Notes: generated from the letters alone by a model not told the origin. A stretch of DNA of 64,000 nucleotides from Saccharomycopsis malanga (GCA_004014935.1 CP025322.1:1178001-1242000), one strand, 5' to 3'; shown: positions 21,216-30,643, counted from the first letter of the stretch. Made by a program: numbers and translations.

Positions 21216-21454
21216 GCCCATAGGCAGGTTGGCTCAAAAGTTAGTGCTTTGAGAAGAGAAAAATACCTAACAGGCTCAAGGGTTCGAATATCGACTACAC
21301 TTTTTATGATGCTGAGTATGACTTTACAGGAAAGTGCAACTGTCTGAAACACGACCTAAACGAAAGTCTAGTGTTTACTTTCAATCAATTGGGCGAGAAT
21401 ATTATGATCAACACGACATGATTGAGGTTTTACCAAGTCCTTATTATTATCATA
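21216..21454 (+). mobile_element. tRNA-derived SINE-like repeat, copy A (short 3' form)
   Basis: A tRNA-like head has an A-box region TTGGCTCAAAAGTTAGTGC and a B box GGGTTCGAATATC about 50 bases later. The body is shared with copies B, C and E (GTGCAACTGTCTGAAACACG, then AAAGTCTAGTG, then TTTTACCAAGTCC). It passes directly into TTATTATTAT at 21441, without the CGCGTATATACG segment of the other copies. I found no clear target-site duplication, so the ends are approximate. Confidence 0.72.
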
Positions 21455-21704
21455 ATTTTATAAAGTACTATAACGCGCATCTTCTACACTATTTGTTCGT
21501 TTAATATTGTACTTTCAAAAATACAAAAAAAAAAAAAATTTCTACAACACAGACTGTTTCAAAAGGATTATAAACACAACCTTTCTCCTAAATAATCAAA
21601 TTCTTCCTCACAACAATGTTTTGATAAGTAATTAATTACCTTCAATAATACTCTCCCATCTCCTCCTTTAAACCAACTAGGTATTGTAGCCCTGGCTAAT
21701 ATGG

Positions 21705-21712
21705 ATACCCGG
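21705..21712 (+). promoter_or_regulatory. Reb1-like site (ATACCCGG) in the NOG2 promoter
   Basis: It is one base off the TTACCCGG site found in the PNO1 and UTP22 promoters, and the following GCG also matches PNO1. A PAC-like GCGATGGG follows within 15 bases, about 140-155 bp before the NOG2 ATG. Confidence 0.4.
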
Positions 21713-21866
21713 CGATCATCGCGATGGGCCAAATTTTTTTTTTTTCTTGCAGTAAAATTTTTTTTTCTGCAGGTATGAAACTTGATAAATTTAAATTTCT
21801 TGATTGTACATTTTAGCTGGTGATATTCGTTTGCTAGTACCAGAATTATATTAAAAGAGGTTTACG

Positions 21867-23753
21867 ATGGGTGTTCAAAAGAAGGAAAAGTCCAGAAGGG
21901 CTAGAGAGTCGAAAAATGATGGAGCTGGTAACAAGTTTGGTAATATTAAGGTTAAAGGTGAAAATTTTTACCATGATGCAAAGAAGGCCAAAATGTTGAA
22001 GATGTACAATCATAATGCATCGGTGTTACAATCTAAAGAGGTTCCTACCGCACGGATTGATCCAAACAGAAGATGGTTCAACAATTCCAGAGTGATTTCG
22101 CAGGATGCATTAGAACATTTTAGAAGTGCTGTGAGTACCACTCAATCTAATACTTACAACGTGATTCTTAAACGTAATAAACTTCCAATGTCGTTGCTTG
22201 AAGAAAAGGCAGCGGCTCCAGATAATGGAACGATATCTTCCAAAGCTTTAGTTCAGTTAGAATCGTTTGAAAATACGTTTGGACCAAAAGCACAACGTAA
22301 GAAACAAGCCAGACAACATACATCATTTGATGAGCTAATTTCAAGTGCTAGTACTGATCTTAATCTGTACGATGATAAACAGGCTTTGGCCACCACTTTA
22401 GGTCTTATGAACACAACAGACACTGATGGATGGACACAGGTTACTAAAGATGCTATTTTCAGTAAGGGGCAGTCCAAGAGAATTTGGAACGAGTTATACA
22501 AGGTTATTGATTCGAGTGATGTGGTCATACAAGTTTTAGACGCAAGAGATCCAATGGGTACCAGATGCGGCAAGATAGAAGAGTTTATGAAGAAGGAAAC
22601 TCCTCAGAAGCATTTGATTTTCGTATTGAACAAGTGTGATTTAGTCCCTACTTGGGTTGCGGTATGTATTATTTGATAAACGAGGTTGGGATTTGTATTT
22701 TTGATTTTTCTATTATCTTTCGTCACTATGTGACACCAAAGTTTTTGTCAGGTCATCTTTTCTGGTAATTCTATTGAATCTCCAGCACGATCAATAAAAT
22801 TTGACTGTTACTACTTTGGAAAATTGATCTTTCATCGCTCAACGTCCTGTCGTTTTGACTTGATGTTACTGAGGGAACGTTTTGTTTCTTCATTAGATTT
22901 AAGGTGATTTTTTTTGAGTTGAGTTGTGAGTGATAGGTTAATCCTGTTAGACCTTGCAGCTCTTAGTAAAAAAACCAACATTTTCTTTTCTTTTTCTTTC
23001 TTTCTTAATTATATATCAAATCCCCACTATCTATTTTACAGATAAGTTACTAACATGCTATAGGCTGCTTGGGTTAAACACCTTTCTAAAGAATATCCTA
23101 CATTGGCTTTCCATGCCTCTATTAAGAACTCTTTTGGTAAAGGTTCTCTTATTCAGCTTCTTAGGCAGTTCAAGAAACTCAAGTCTGATAAACCACAAAT
23201 ATCTGTGGGTTTCATAGGTTATCCTAACGTTGGTAAATCATCTGTTATCAACTGTCTTAAGGCTAAGAAGGTTGCAACTGTTGCTCCAATACCTGGTGAG
23301 ACCAAGGTATGGCAATATGTTGCTCTTTTGAAAACAATTTTCTTGATTGATTGTCCGGGTGTGGTTCCTCCATCCAAGTCTGATAGTGACGCTGATATTC
23401 TTTTCAGAGGTGCGGTTCGTGTTGAGAATGTTTCAAGTCCAGAACAGTATATTGATGCCATTTTGGAGAAGGTGAAGCGTAACTATTTGGAGCGTACATA
23501 TGAGATCTCTGGATGGGAAGACTCTAACGAGTTTTTGGAAAAGATTGCTCAGAAACAAGGTAAATTGCTTAAGGGGGGCGAACCAAATTTGCCAGGTGTA
23601 GCCAAACAGGTGATTAATGATTTCAACAGAGGTAAGATTCCATGGTTTGTTCCACCACCTCAGGATGAGAATAAAAAGGAGGAGAAGAAGGATGCTGCTG
23701 TTGAAGGGGAAACAGAAAAGAAGAGCGAGGAATTGACTGATGCTCAAAGCTAA
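21867..23753 (+). CDS. NOG2: Nucleolar GTPase of 60S ribosome assembly, one intron
   Basis: Exons 21867-22661 and 23064-23753 join to 494 residues (S. cerevisiae Nog2/Nug2, 486). The 402-nt intron (GTATGT, branch TACTAAC at 23048, TAG) lies at the same point as in baker's yeast, between PTWVA and AWVKHLS. The circularly permuted GTPase order is visible: G5-like DARDP, G4 NKCD in exon 1, then G1 [10 protein letters not shown]2 region PGETKVWQY and G3 DCPGV in exon 2. The N-terminal NGP1 segment (KRARESKN to RRWFNNSR) is typical. Nog2 binds pre-60S particles and blocks premature Nmd3 loading. The C-terminal tail is acidic and Lys/Glu-rich. Confidence 0.97.
22710..22983 (+). ncRNA. snR191: Candidate H/ACA snoRNA in the NOG2 intron (snR191 homologue)
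   Basis: In S. cerevisiae the NOG2 intron hosts snR191, which guides pseudouridines in 25S rRNA. Here the intron is far longer than every other intron in the window and shows H/ACA structure. A hairpin with lower stem GGTC/GATC (22751-22754 with 22789-22792) and upper stem CTGG/CCAG is followed at once by an H box ATAAAA (22794-22799). A 3' hairpin with GAGTTG/CAGCTC and AGGT/ACCT stems is followed about 15 bases on by ACA (22978-22980) and TTT. The outer limits are approximate, especially the 5' end. Guide pockets were not matched to rRNA. Confidence 0.6.
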
Positions 23754-24447
23754 GATATCTCCATTTTTTCAACTTCTTGGGACTTTATTATATATTTCAA
23801 TTCTTTTGGTCATAGCATTGTTTTGTTCGCTGATTGTTTTTTTATTTTCTTTTTACTATTCAAGCATACCAGTTTTCAGTTTGTTCCGTTTTTCGTGCTA
23901 TTGGGTATACCATGTATTACTAGTCATTCCAACTATAAATCATAATATTTGCATTTTAGATTTTTATCATTGTTGTAGCTAAAAATTAATGTATTTTAAA
24001 ATGATTTTATGGTGTATACATAGTTTCAATAGGAATCAGAAAAGAACATGTTTTCACAAAGAAATAATGGAAAATGCAAACGAGGAAATGAGCATAATTT
24101 AGTTTCATGAAGAATATTCATTGTGTTGACTTGAAACATGTTTCTACAAGAACAGTTTGATTGAGTAACATAAAAAATTTAGATATCAGCAGTATTTAGT
24201 GACAGGAAGCTTACTTGAATTTAGCCAACAAAGGCCCAATGCAAGTCTCCAATTGCCTTAAGAAGTTGAGATACATTAGACATCAAATGCCATGTTCACG
24301 GTGATAAAGGTCAATAGAAGTATACTGAGCTACTTACATACGAGAAACAAGTATTTGAAATAGTTGTGCTCATATTACAAGATATATGTCCCTTGGTAGC
24401 TTCTAAAACACTGAAAAGATCTACCATATAATTATAAAGCCAACCAT

Positions 24448-24786
24448 GATCCTTGGCCCCGTATGGTTCAGTTTCCAGTGCTCTCGGAGAAGAGAAACAA
24501 GACTTAACAGGAACACGGGTCCGATTCCCAAAACGCACCCTTTTACTCGCTGCTATTTACGATGCGGAATTTGAGTTCACAGGCAAGTGCAACTGTCTGA
24601 AACACGACTTAGACCAATAGTATTTACTCTCCAATACATTAAATAAGAAAATTACGATGACCGGACATCATTGGGGTTTCCTCACTGGGATTTACCGAAT
24701 TTCTTTAGACATGGCGCGTATATACGAAACTGATATGTACTGGGCTCGAAATATAAGATAACATTTTATTATTAAATAGATCCTTG
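24448..24786 (+). mobile_element. tRNA-derived SINE-like repeat, copy B, with 8-bp target duplication
   Basis: The element body is 24456-24778 (323 bp), flanked by GATCCTTG at 24448-24455 and again at 24779-24786. The head has a diverged A box (GGTTCAGTTTCCAGTGCTC) and a B box GGGTCCGATTCCC. The body has GCAAGTGCAACTGTCTGAAA and the 3' segment CGCGTATATACGAAACTG, then GGGCTCGAAATATAAGATA and a TTATTATTAAATA tail. Confidence 0.8.
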
Positions 24787-24832
24787 AAGATCAAATAGGC
24801 ATATACAATATAACATCATTGGCCATTAGTGG

Positions 24833-24838
24833 CACGTG
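24833..24838. promoter_or_regulatory. CACGTG site upstream of the coiled-coil gene
   Basis: It lies about 135 bp before the ATG at 24971 in a GCACGTGA context. Confidence 0.35.
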
Positions 24839-24970
24839 ATCTCTTCGCGAAGAAGGTGAAAAATAAACAAACAATCAAAATGTAAATAAACAACCAAATT
24901 GTATGGTGAAAGAGTGAATATTAGGAATTATCAAGCTAAAGAAGCTAAAAGCTGTGTTTTCAAAGTGATT

Positions 24971-26746
24971 ATGGCGGAAGTGTCACATGTGAATAATGTC
25001 AACTTGTTTCGGCCGCGATTGACGCGTGCACATATCAAGAGAAACAGTTTAGAGAATAATATAAGCAACAAGAAGACAGGTAAAGGTGATATGAAGCGTA
25101 TCATGAATGATGAGGAATTAGCGGAAACAGAAAAGCTTCTTGAAAATATAAGGTTTGAGGAAAAGCTAGCAAAGTTGGATTTGGAGAATCTTATTGTGAA
25201 TTATGATGCCAATAAGGAGGCAAGTTTTATGAGTGATGATACCGAAATAAAGATTCTTAAGGCCACGAATTTCCAGCGGAATGGGCGAAACAGTAAAAGT
25301 AAAATAAAAATAAACAATTCGCAATGGAATTTTAATGATGAATCTGCAAACACCACCTTTGCAAGTACCAGTGATGAGAGTAATAGTAGCACAATAGAAC
25401 ATATCGAAAACATGAAGAAAAATTCCAGAGAGAATGCGATTGCTGACAACTCAAAGACTAGTAGGCTTATGAATCTTTACAAAGTACCACAATTGGATAG
25501 CGAAACAAACGCTGTACTTGCAGATGAATCATTTGATAATAAGTTGAACGTGGATAAGAAAGTGTCATTTCTGATACATGATAGCGATAATACTGTAGCG
25601 GACCATGATGAGTATCAAAAAACGGAAAACCAATCACTTGTATCAACTTCAGCAGCAGATAGCGATAAAACTGCGTATTATGAGGCCAAGTCAGGAGCCA
25701 CTAAAGACCCGAATAGCAATAGTTTTATCTTAACAATTGATGAGGAGAAAGAACAGTTGGAATATGAAAAGCTCCAGCTACGATATGATCAAAAGGTGAT
25801 GAAGAAACAACAAGACCAGTTGGATGAGGCCAAAAAAAGTTTTGAGCGCCAAGTAAAGGATTTTAAAGAGCTGAAAAAGGCATTTCTCAAGGAGGTCGAA
25901 ACGTTTAAAAAGATACGAGATGCCGAAGAAAATAGTAAAATGAACAAAAATAAAAGTGTTGATGACAAAATGAATAAAAGTATAAATCAAACGTTTCATA
26001 CTGCTTTAGCTAGTCTGGAAAATGTTTCAATTGATAATGTTCTCCTCAAAGATGCTAAGAATGCACCTCATAAAAGCACGAAAGATGCTTCGACCAGTCC
26101 TCTGTCATTGACAAAGGACTTGCAATTTGAAAACCTTGACCTCAAAGTTACTATCAAGAACCAGAATATGAAGATACAGAATCTTGTTTCAGAGTTGCTG
26201 GAGCATAAAGCGTACATTGAGACGTTAGAAGGCTGTTTAAACAATGTGTATAAAGACAGCTGGATACAAAAGTACAAGAAACACGAATGTCAGCGACAAA
26301 ACCAGCGGCTTCGTTATGTAAATGAGTTTCTAGTATATAGTGTCAAGAACATGTTTGTAGAGCATATGATTAAAAGTGTTAATATGGAAGGAAAATTCAA
26401 AGCAGGAAAAATACTGTCAAACGACTCAGAGATATCAAAAATCTTTGAAAATAAACCTTTGAAAAAGACTAAGGTATTCAAAAGCATGAGGGCATTAAAA
26501 AATACTAAGGAATTTGACGCCAACTACGCAGCAGATCTTCTACGGCATTATAACCTCGGTGCTGATTTAGGAAACATTTTTACTAACAAGTGCTGTGGTA
26601 TACAAAGCAAAAAGATATCGCCACTTCAAAAGTTTCGAATATTGGCTCGCCATGTTGTGGCAATAGTTAGGCTTCGAACCATTTATGCAGCAGCAAATCG
26701 CAGAGATGGTAAAGTGTATGCCATGTTAAAAAGTGATTTAATATAA
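24971..26746 (+). CDS. Coiled-coil protein of unknown function
   Basis: A 591-residue protein that I do not recognise. I take ATG 24971 (MAEVSHVNNVNLFRPRLTRAHIKRNSLEN) because the frame upstream of it has no ATG. Residues 40-260 are Asn/Ser/Asp-rich and probably disordered. Residues about 255-330 form a long charged coiled coil (EKEQLEYEKLQLRYDQKVMKK and following heptads), and a second coil lies around LQFENLDLKVTIKNQNMKIQNL. The C-terminal 110 residues are basic and helical, ending in FRILARHVVAIVRLRTIYAAA, a hydrophobic-basic helix. A spindle-pole or cytoskeletal role would fit this plan, but that is only a guess from composition. Confidence 0.8.
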   Translation: MAEVSHVNNVNLFRPRLTRAHIKRNSLENNISNKKTGKGDMKRIMNDEELAETEKLLENIRFEEKLAKLDLENLIVNYDANKEASFMSDDTEIKILKATNFQRNGRNSKSKIKINNSQWNFNDESANTTFASTSDESNSSTIEHIENMKKNSRENAIADNSKTSRLMNLYKVPQLDSETNAVLADESFDNKLNVDKKVSFLIHDSDNTVADHDEYQKTENQSLVSTSAADSDKTAYYEAKSGATKDPNSNSFILTIDEEKEQLEYEKLQLRYDQKVMKKQQDQLDEAKKSFERQVKDFKELKKAFLKEVETFKKIRDAEENSKMNKNKSVDDKMNKSINQTFHTALASLENVSIDNVLLKDAKNAPHKSTKDASTSPLSLTKDLQFENLDLKVTIKNQNMKIQNLVSELLEHKAYIETLEGCLNNVYKDSWIQKYKKHECQRQNQRLRYVNEFLVYSVKNMFVEHMIKSVNMEGKFKAGKILSNDSEISKIFENKPLKKTKVFKSMRALKNTKEFDANYAADLLRHYNLGADLGNIFTNKCCGIQSKKISPLQKFRILARHVVAIVRLRTIYAAANRRDGKVYAMLKSDLI

Positions 26747-26857
26747 AAGATTCTACAATTGATACTTGCAGGCAATGAATATTTAATTGATAGACGCGTA
26801 ACTTATATAAGCACTTAATGATATGACGACCACCTTTTAATCTTATTGATTGTATAT

Positions 26858-27226
26858 TTATTTTGTTTTACCCCCTTCAGCAACTCCGCCTGTCTCCTTA
26901 TCATAATCTGGATTCTTATGGGACAATACACTTCCAGCAGTAGCGACATTAGCCAACTTTTTTCCCTCTTTTCTATCGCTTGCAGCATAGTAGTAGTATC
27001 CAAGAGCAGCAGCAGCAGCGGTACCGCCTAAGACAAGCCAGTTGGACACTACAGAATGTTCAGATCCCGGAGATTTTGGTGCACTGGCGTTGGAAGTGTC
27101 TGCTTTGCTAACATCATCAGCAGCTGTTGATGAAACAAATCTTGTAGATGTTAGACGAAGTGATACTGGTGAGAGAAGTCTAGGCTTACTGGCTCTTTGG
27201 GCAAGTTGTTTACCAAATCTTTGCAT
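26858..27226 (-). CDS. Small predicted mitochondrial membrane protein
   Basis: A 122-residue protein with an Arg/Ser/Leu-rich, acid-free N-terminus (MQRFGKQLAQRASKPRLLSP) typical of a mitochondrial presequence. A single hydrophobic helix NWLVLGGTAAAAALGYYYY spans about residues 63-81, and the C-terminus is hydrophilic (KNPDYDKETGGVAEGGKTK). I do not recognise the family. The promoter contains a palindromic CCAAT site, which fits a respiratory gene controlled by the Hap complex. It is convergent with the coiled-coil gene, with 111 bp between stops. Confidence 0.72.
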   Translation of the reverse strand: MQRFGKQLAQRASKPRLLSPVSLRLTSTRFVSSTAADDVSKADTSNASAPKSPGSEHSVVSNWLVLGGTAAAAALGYYYYAASDRKEGKKLANVATAGSVLSHKNPDYDKETGGVAEGGKTK

Positions 27227-27496
27227 TGTTATTGAATGGTAATTTGTGTAGTTTATAAGAGGTGACCTGTGTGGTATGAAATAGAAACTGTATTACTTTA
27301 CAATTTACAATCAAGGAATATACTCATATATATAGGGACAATACGGGATGCTGCATGATGGCAAGGTGGAGACGGGACTCCGGTCCGCCAGCAACAAAAG
27401 AAAGCCTTATTGGTGCCAATTGATGGACAGTGCAGACATAATGTAGATATTACATCAGAGTTAGGCAACTGACAGCCTCAGAAGGCTCGAGAATAA

Positions 27497-27510
27497 CAGC
27501 CAATTGGCTG
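27497..27510. promoter_or_regulatory. CCAAT palindrome (CAGCCAATTGGCTG)
   Basis: A perfect 14-bp palindrome carrying CCAAT on both strands, about 270 bp before the mitochondrial gene. A second CCAAT occurs near 27417. CCAAT is the Hap2/3/5 site that controls respiratory genes in yeasts. Confidence 0.45.
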
Positions 27511-28130
27511 ACAGCAACCGTAAGTGGACTGAGCAACCAAGAGAGGGGTGGGGTTTTACACCCCTCTAAAGGACTAAATGGAGTATTAAATCTGGAGTAA
27601 CGTAGGTTTAGGGAATCTTTTAACCACGCTGGTACAAAAATAGGACAAATGTGTGCTCGACAAAGTATATCAAACCATGCTCAATGTCATAATTGTTGTT
27701 TTATGCTGTAATGAAAGATATTGAAATTCGACAGTATGACATACACAGGTATATGGTGTGTTTGGTGTATGGGTGTAGAGATATGATCAAGTTCCGTAAA
27801 CAGCAACTTGTAAACACACTTCATTACAATTATAATGGTGGTATCTCCTAAGAAATGGTCGCTAAAACAGCATATTATATTGTTAATGAGCCTTGCAAGG
27901 GTTTATGGGCGAAATGCCCTTCATATATTATTCAACACGTTATGGCACACATTTGACAAGTACATTGCAGACGTTTTTCAAATAAACTATGAATTAAAAC
28001 AGACTACGCTGCTTGAAAGCATGTTCCATTCTGAAAGACAATATTGCAATACCAATACACGGTCTTTTATCATGTTGAATGATAACAACGCTAGCATCAT
28101 GCTATATACCATTATGATGTTACTGTTTCT

Positions 28131-28136
28131 CACGTG
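28131..28136. promoter_or_regulatory. CACGTG site upstream of TAF7
   Basis: In TCACGTGA context, about 120 bp before the TAF7 ATG. Confidence 0.35.
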
Positions 28137-28252
28137 ACTTTTCCAATATTTTCATTTTGAATGCCTTGAAGGCGTGCGTCACTGATATAGGAAGTATGAG
28201 AAGCACTAGTTGCAACAAACGGGTCATATTTAGCGTATATAGTTGGTGACAA

Positions 28253-30055
28253 ATGGTGAAAATAAAGCTTAAAAGTGCTGTTGTAGACGCAAATGACCTG
28301 GTGGGAGCCAAAACTAATGGGAAGCGGAAGCTCAAAGTCAAAATTAAACCACCGGTGACGGGAGGAGGAATAAATGATGAGTTTATGGAAGACTCTGGAA
28401 TCAATGGCAAGACCCGAACAAGGACGATAAAACTTAATCCTACCAAGAAGAACAAAACTATTCGATTTAAGCTCAATCCAGATGGTACCACTAAGAATAA
28501 GACCATTTCAAATGGCAAAAACGCTGCCATCAGTAAACCGAAGATTAAAATGGTACCACGGTTACCTCTGATCAAATTAAAAGTGTTTGGTGACGGCTAT
28601 GATTCTGAGGCCCCTGATAAAGAGGACGAGCCACTCATAGAAGAAGGTGTGGTGTTGCGGTTAATGAAAGATGCAGAATTGGATTACGTAAGGCATTGTG
28701 TGGAATCCGGTGACTATTCTGGTATCAGTATCAGATGGCGAGATTCTCGCAGGGCTGTTGTTATTATAAACAGCTCGTATTACTTGGCAAAATTGGTCGA
28801 TTTACCTACTATATTAGAAGCTCACAAGTCTGTGGATAAGAAGAATATATACAAAACAATTGATGTGTGTCAGATGCTTTACGTGTTTGAAAAAATCACA
28901 GCAGAGGAGTGCGAGATTTTTTTTGAATATGATCCAGACGAGAACCTGGTAGCTACTGATAGCGACCGTCAGAATGAGGAGATTGTAAGGCGTATCAATG
29001 AATCGTTTGATCTGATTCAGGACTCGCATTCTGATGGATTGACTCCACCAATGGCCAATGTCAAAAGAAACCGATTCAGACCAACATTGAATGTAAAATA
29101 TATTGAAAAAATCGAAAACAAAGTAGAGGAATTACTTCGGCTTGATGAAGAAGCAGAAAGTGTCCAATTAGATTTGATGAACGAAAATGAATTAAATACA
29201 TATAATAGTGGGTTTGGCACTTTTGCCCATACTCCTACAGCTAGTTTCAGCCAACCGGCTGCCAGCACGCCTAATAGTAATTTGGATAACATGATCACAC
29301 CACCAGTGATTGAAGAGGAGATCCTGAGTAGCACTTCACGGCAATTCAGAGAGGAAGAGGAGGAAGAAGAAGAAGAAGAAGAAGAATACGAGGACGAAGG
29401 ACAAGAAGTGGATGTTGAGGTGGAAGGCGACGGAGAAATTGATGATAAAGATATTGAAAAGATGCTTGAAGATTATGAAATTGAAGAAGATGATGGGGAA
29501 GGAGAAGGAAATGAAGCTGCTACGAATGAAATTGAAATAGACCAAGAAGAAGAAGATGATGATGATGACGATGAGGATGATGATGATGATGATGACGACG
29601 AAGATGAAGAGGATGAGGAAGAAGAAGAGGATGAAGCTACTGAGTCATCAAAACAGCATAATAAGATTTTGAAAGAGGAAATTTCCGAGTTGGAATCTAC
29701 AATTAAAGAAAAGGAAAAGAAACTCAAGGAAATACATAATGTCATACTTAAAGGAAGGGTTCTTGGAGCAGTACAGAAATTAAAACATGAGTTGGAGGTG
29801 AAGAAAAGACAGCTTAAAGCTATGGAAGACAAAGAAAAGAAGAAGCAAATCGATGCCAAAGGAACAAGTGTTACAGTGGAAGAAGACGACGATGAGGAAG
29901 ATGAAGATGAGGAAGATGACGAGGACGAGGACGACGATGACGAAGAAGATGATGACGACGAAGATGGCAATGAGGAAGGTTTGCAAGGTGTCGAAGACAA
30001 TAATGACGAGAAGAACAATGATGACGATGATGCGTTTTTGGAAGATTTGTTTTGA
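28253..30055 (+). CDS. TAF7: TFIID subunit TAF7
   Basis: A 600-residue TFIID subunit (S. cerevisiae Taf7/Taf67, 590). After a basic N-terminus (MVKIKLKSAV) comes the TAFII55 N-terminal domain at about residues 120-230: EEGVVLRLMKDAELDYVRHCVESGD, YYLAKLVDLPTILEAHKSVDKKNIYKTIDVCQML. This fold contacts TAF1 and restrains its acetyltransferase in other species. The C-terminal half has three long Asp/Glu tracts separated by a Lys-rich coiled coil (KEEISELESTIKEKEKKLKEIH). The tracts are encoded by GAA/GAT-rich triplet repeats at 29350-30045, which also produce a long poly-Ser ORF on the other strand that is not a gene. Confidence 0.94.
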   Translation: MVKIKLKSAVVDANDLVGAKTNGKRKLKVKIKPPVTGGGINDEFMEDSGINGKTRTRTIKLNPTKKNKTIRFKLNPDGTTKNKTISNGKNAAISKPKIKMVPRLPLIKLKVFGDGYDSEAPDKEDEPLIEEGVVLRLMKDAELDYVRHCVESGDYSGISIRWRDSRRAVVIINSSYYLAKLVDLPTILEAHKSVDKKNIYKTIDVCQMLYVFEKITAEECEIFFEYDPDENLVATDSDRQNEEIVRRINESFDLIQDSHSDGLTPPMANVKRNRFRPTLNVKYIEKIENKVEELLRLDEEAESVQLDLMNENELNTYNSGFGTFAHTPTASFSQPAASTPNSNLDNMITPPVIEEEILSSTSRQFREEEEEEEEEEEEYEDEGQEVDVEVEGDGEIDDKDIEKMLEDYEIEEDDGEGEGNEAATNEIEIDQEEEDDDDDDEDDDDDDDDEDEEDEEEEEDEATESSKQHNKILKEEISELESTIKEKEKKLKEIHNVILKGRVLGAVQKLKHELEVKKRQLKAMEDKEKKKQIDAKGTSVTVEEDDDEEDEDEEDDEDEDDDDEEDDDDEDGNEEGLQGVEDNNDEKNNDDDDAFLEDLF

Positions 30056-30643
30056 AAACTTTTGACGTTTTATGTATTATATTTACAGTACTCTTTTGTT
30101 AATGTATAATTTATTAATGTGGGTCTGTAATATTGCGGAAGCCACTGGACCATTTGGCTCAATGGTCAGTGCTCTCGGAGAAGAGAAAAACAAGACCTAA
30201 CAAGAACACGGTTCGATTCCCATAAAGACACTTTTACTCGCTGCTTTTTACGATTCTGAACGTGATTTCACAGGCAAGTGCAACTGTCTGAAACACGACC
30301 TATACCAAAGTCTAGTGCTAACTTTCCAACCCATCGGGTGTTCAGGAAAAAGACGGTGGGCAGCTAACAATGACCGGGACATGATTGGGTTTTCCCTACT
30401 GGGTTTTACCAAGTCCCCTTAGACTTAGCGCGTATATACGAAACTGATATGTATTGGGCGTGAAATGTATGATATTATTATTATTATTATTCAATATTGC
30501 GGACTATAGTGAATGATTCATAAATATATATCATCGTAATATTATCTTTATAAATATTGACTTGTTTACATAAATACCCCTTGTAAACCATAATATATTT
30601 AACCAACTATGAACAAACGTAAAAAAGCATAAAAGAAAAACTC
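30056..30643. other. Intergenic between convergent genes, mostly SINE-like copy C
   Basis: Apart from the repeat copy C (30140-30492) and its duplicated target, only short AT-rich 3' flanks of TAF7 and the transporter are present. Confidence 0.5.
30129..30503 (+). mobile_element. tRNA-derived SINE-like repeat, copy C, with 11-bp target duplication
   Basis: The best-preserved copy. AATATTGCGGA occurs at 30129-30139 and again at 30493-30503, flanking a 353-bp element. The head contains an A box TTGGCTCAATGGTCAGTGC and a B box ACGGTTCGATTCCC. The body has GCAAGTGCAACTGTCTGAAA, then AAAGTCTAGTGCTAAC and TTTTACCAAGTCC. The 3' end has GCGCGTATATACGAAACTG and a tail of TTATTATTATTATTATTC. Direct repeats plus a simple-sequence tail indicate insertion by target-primed reverse transcription. 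Confidence 0.88.

Larger units (their letters stand above)
20809..21866. other. Intergenic: ERG28 3' flank, SINE-like copy A and NOG2 promoter
   Basis: It contains one dispersed repeat (copy A) and, on the right, the NOG2 promoter with an ATACCCGG site and long T tracts. No other gene is visible. Confidence 0.5.
23754..24970. other. Intergenic: NOG2 3' flank and SINE-like copy B
   Basis: The left 700 bases are T-rich 3' flank without recognisable features. Copy B of the dispersed repeat fills 24456-24778. A CACGTG site (24833-24838) lies about 135 bp before the next ATG. Confidence 0.5.
27227..28252. other. Divergent promoter region with CCAAT palindrome and CACGTG
   Basis: A 1026-bp region between the small mitochondrial gene (-) and TAF7 (+). 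A 100-codon ORF at 27835-28137 has an ATG but no protein-like features. CACGTG at 28131-28136 lies about 120 bp upstream of TAF7. Confidence 0.4.

Noticed and set aside
27835-28137. 100-codon ORF with ATG between the mitochondrial gene and TAF7
   Set aside because: No recognisable domain, and it runs into the TAF7 promoter through the CACGTG site. It could be checked by expression but is not supported from sequence.
28120-28575. 151-codon minus-strand ORF upstream of and overlapping TAF7
   Set aside because: It overlaps the well-supported TAF7 N-terminus antisense and shows no family features.
29473-30018. 181-codon poly-Ser ORF on the minus strand
   Set aside because: It is the complement of the Asp/Glu tracts of TAF7.
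30140-30235. A functional tRNA gene at the head of the repeats
   Set aside because: A and B boxes are present, but stems pair poorly and the sequence continues into a body repeated at other loci, with target duplications outside it. It is a SINE head, not a tRNA gene.
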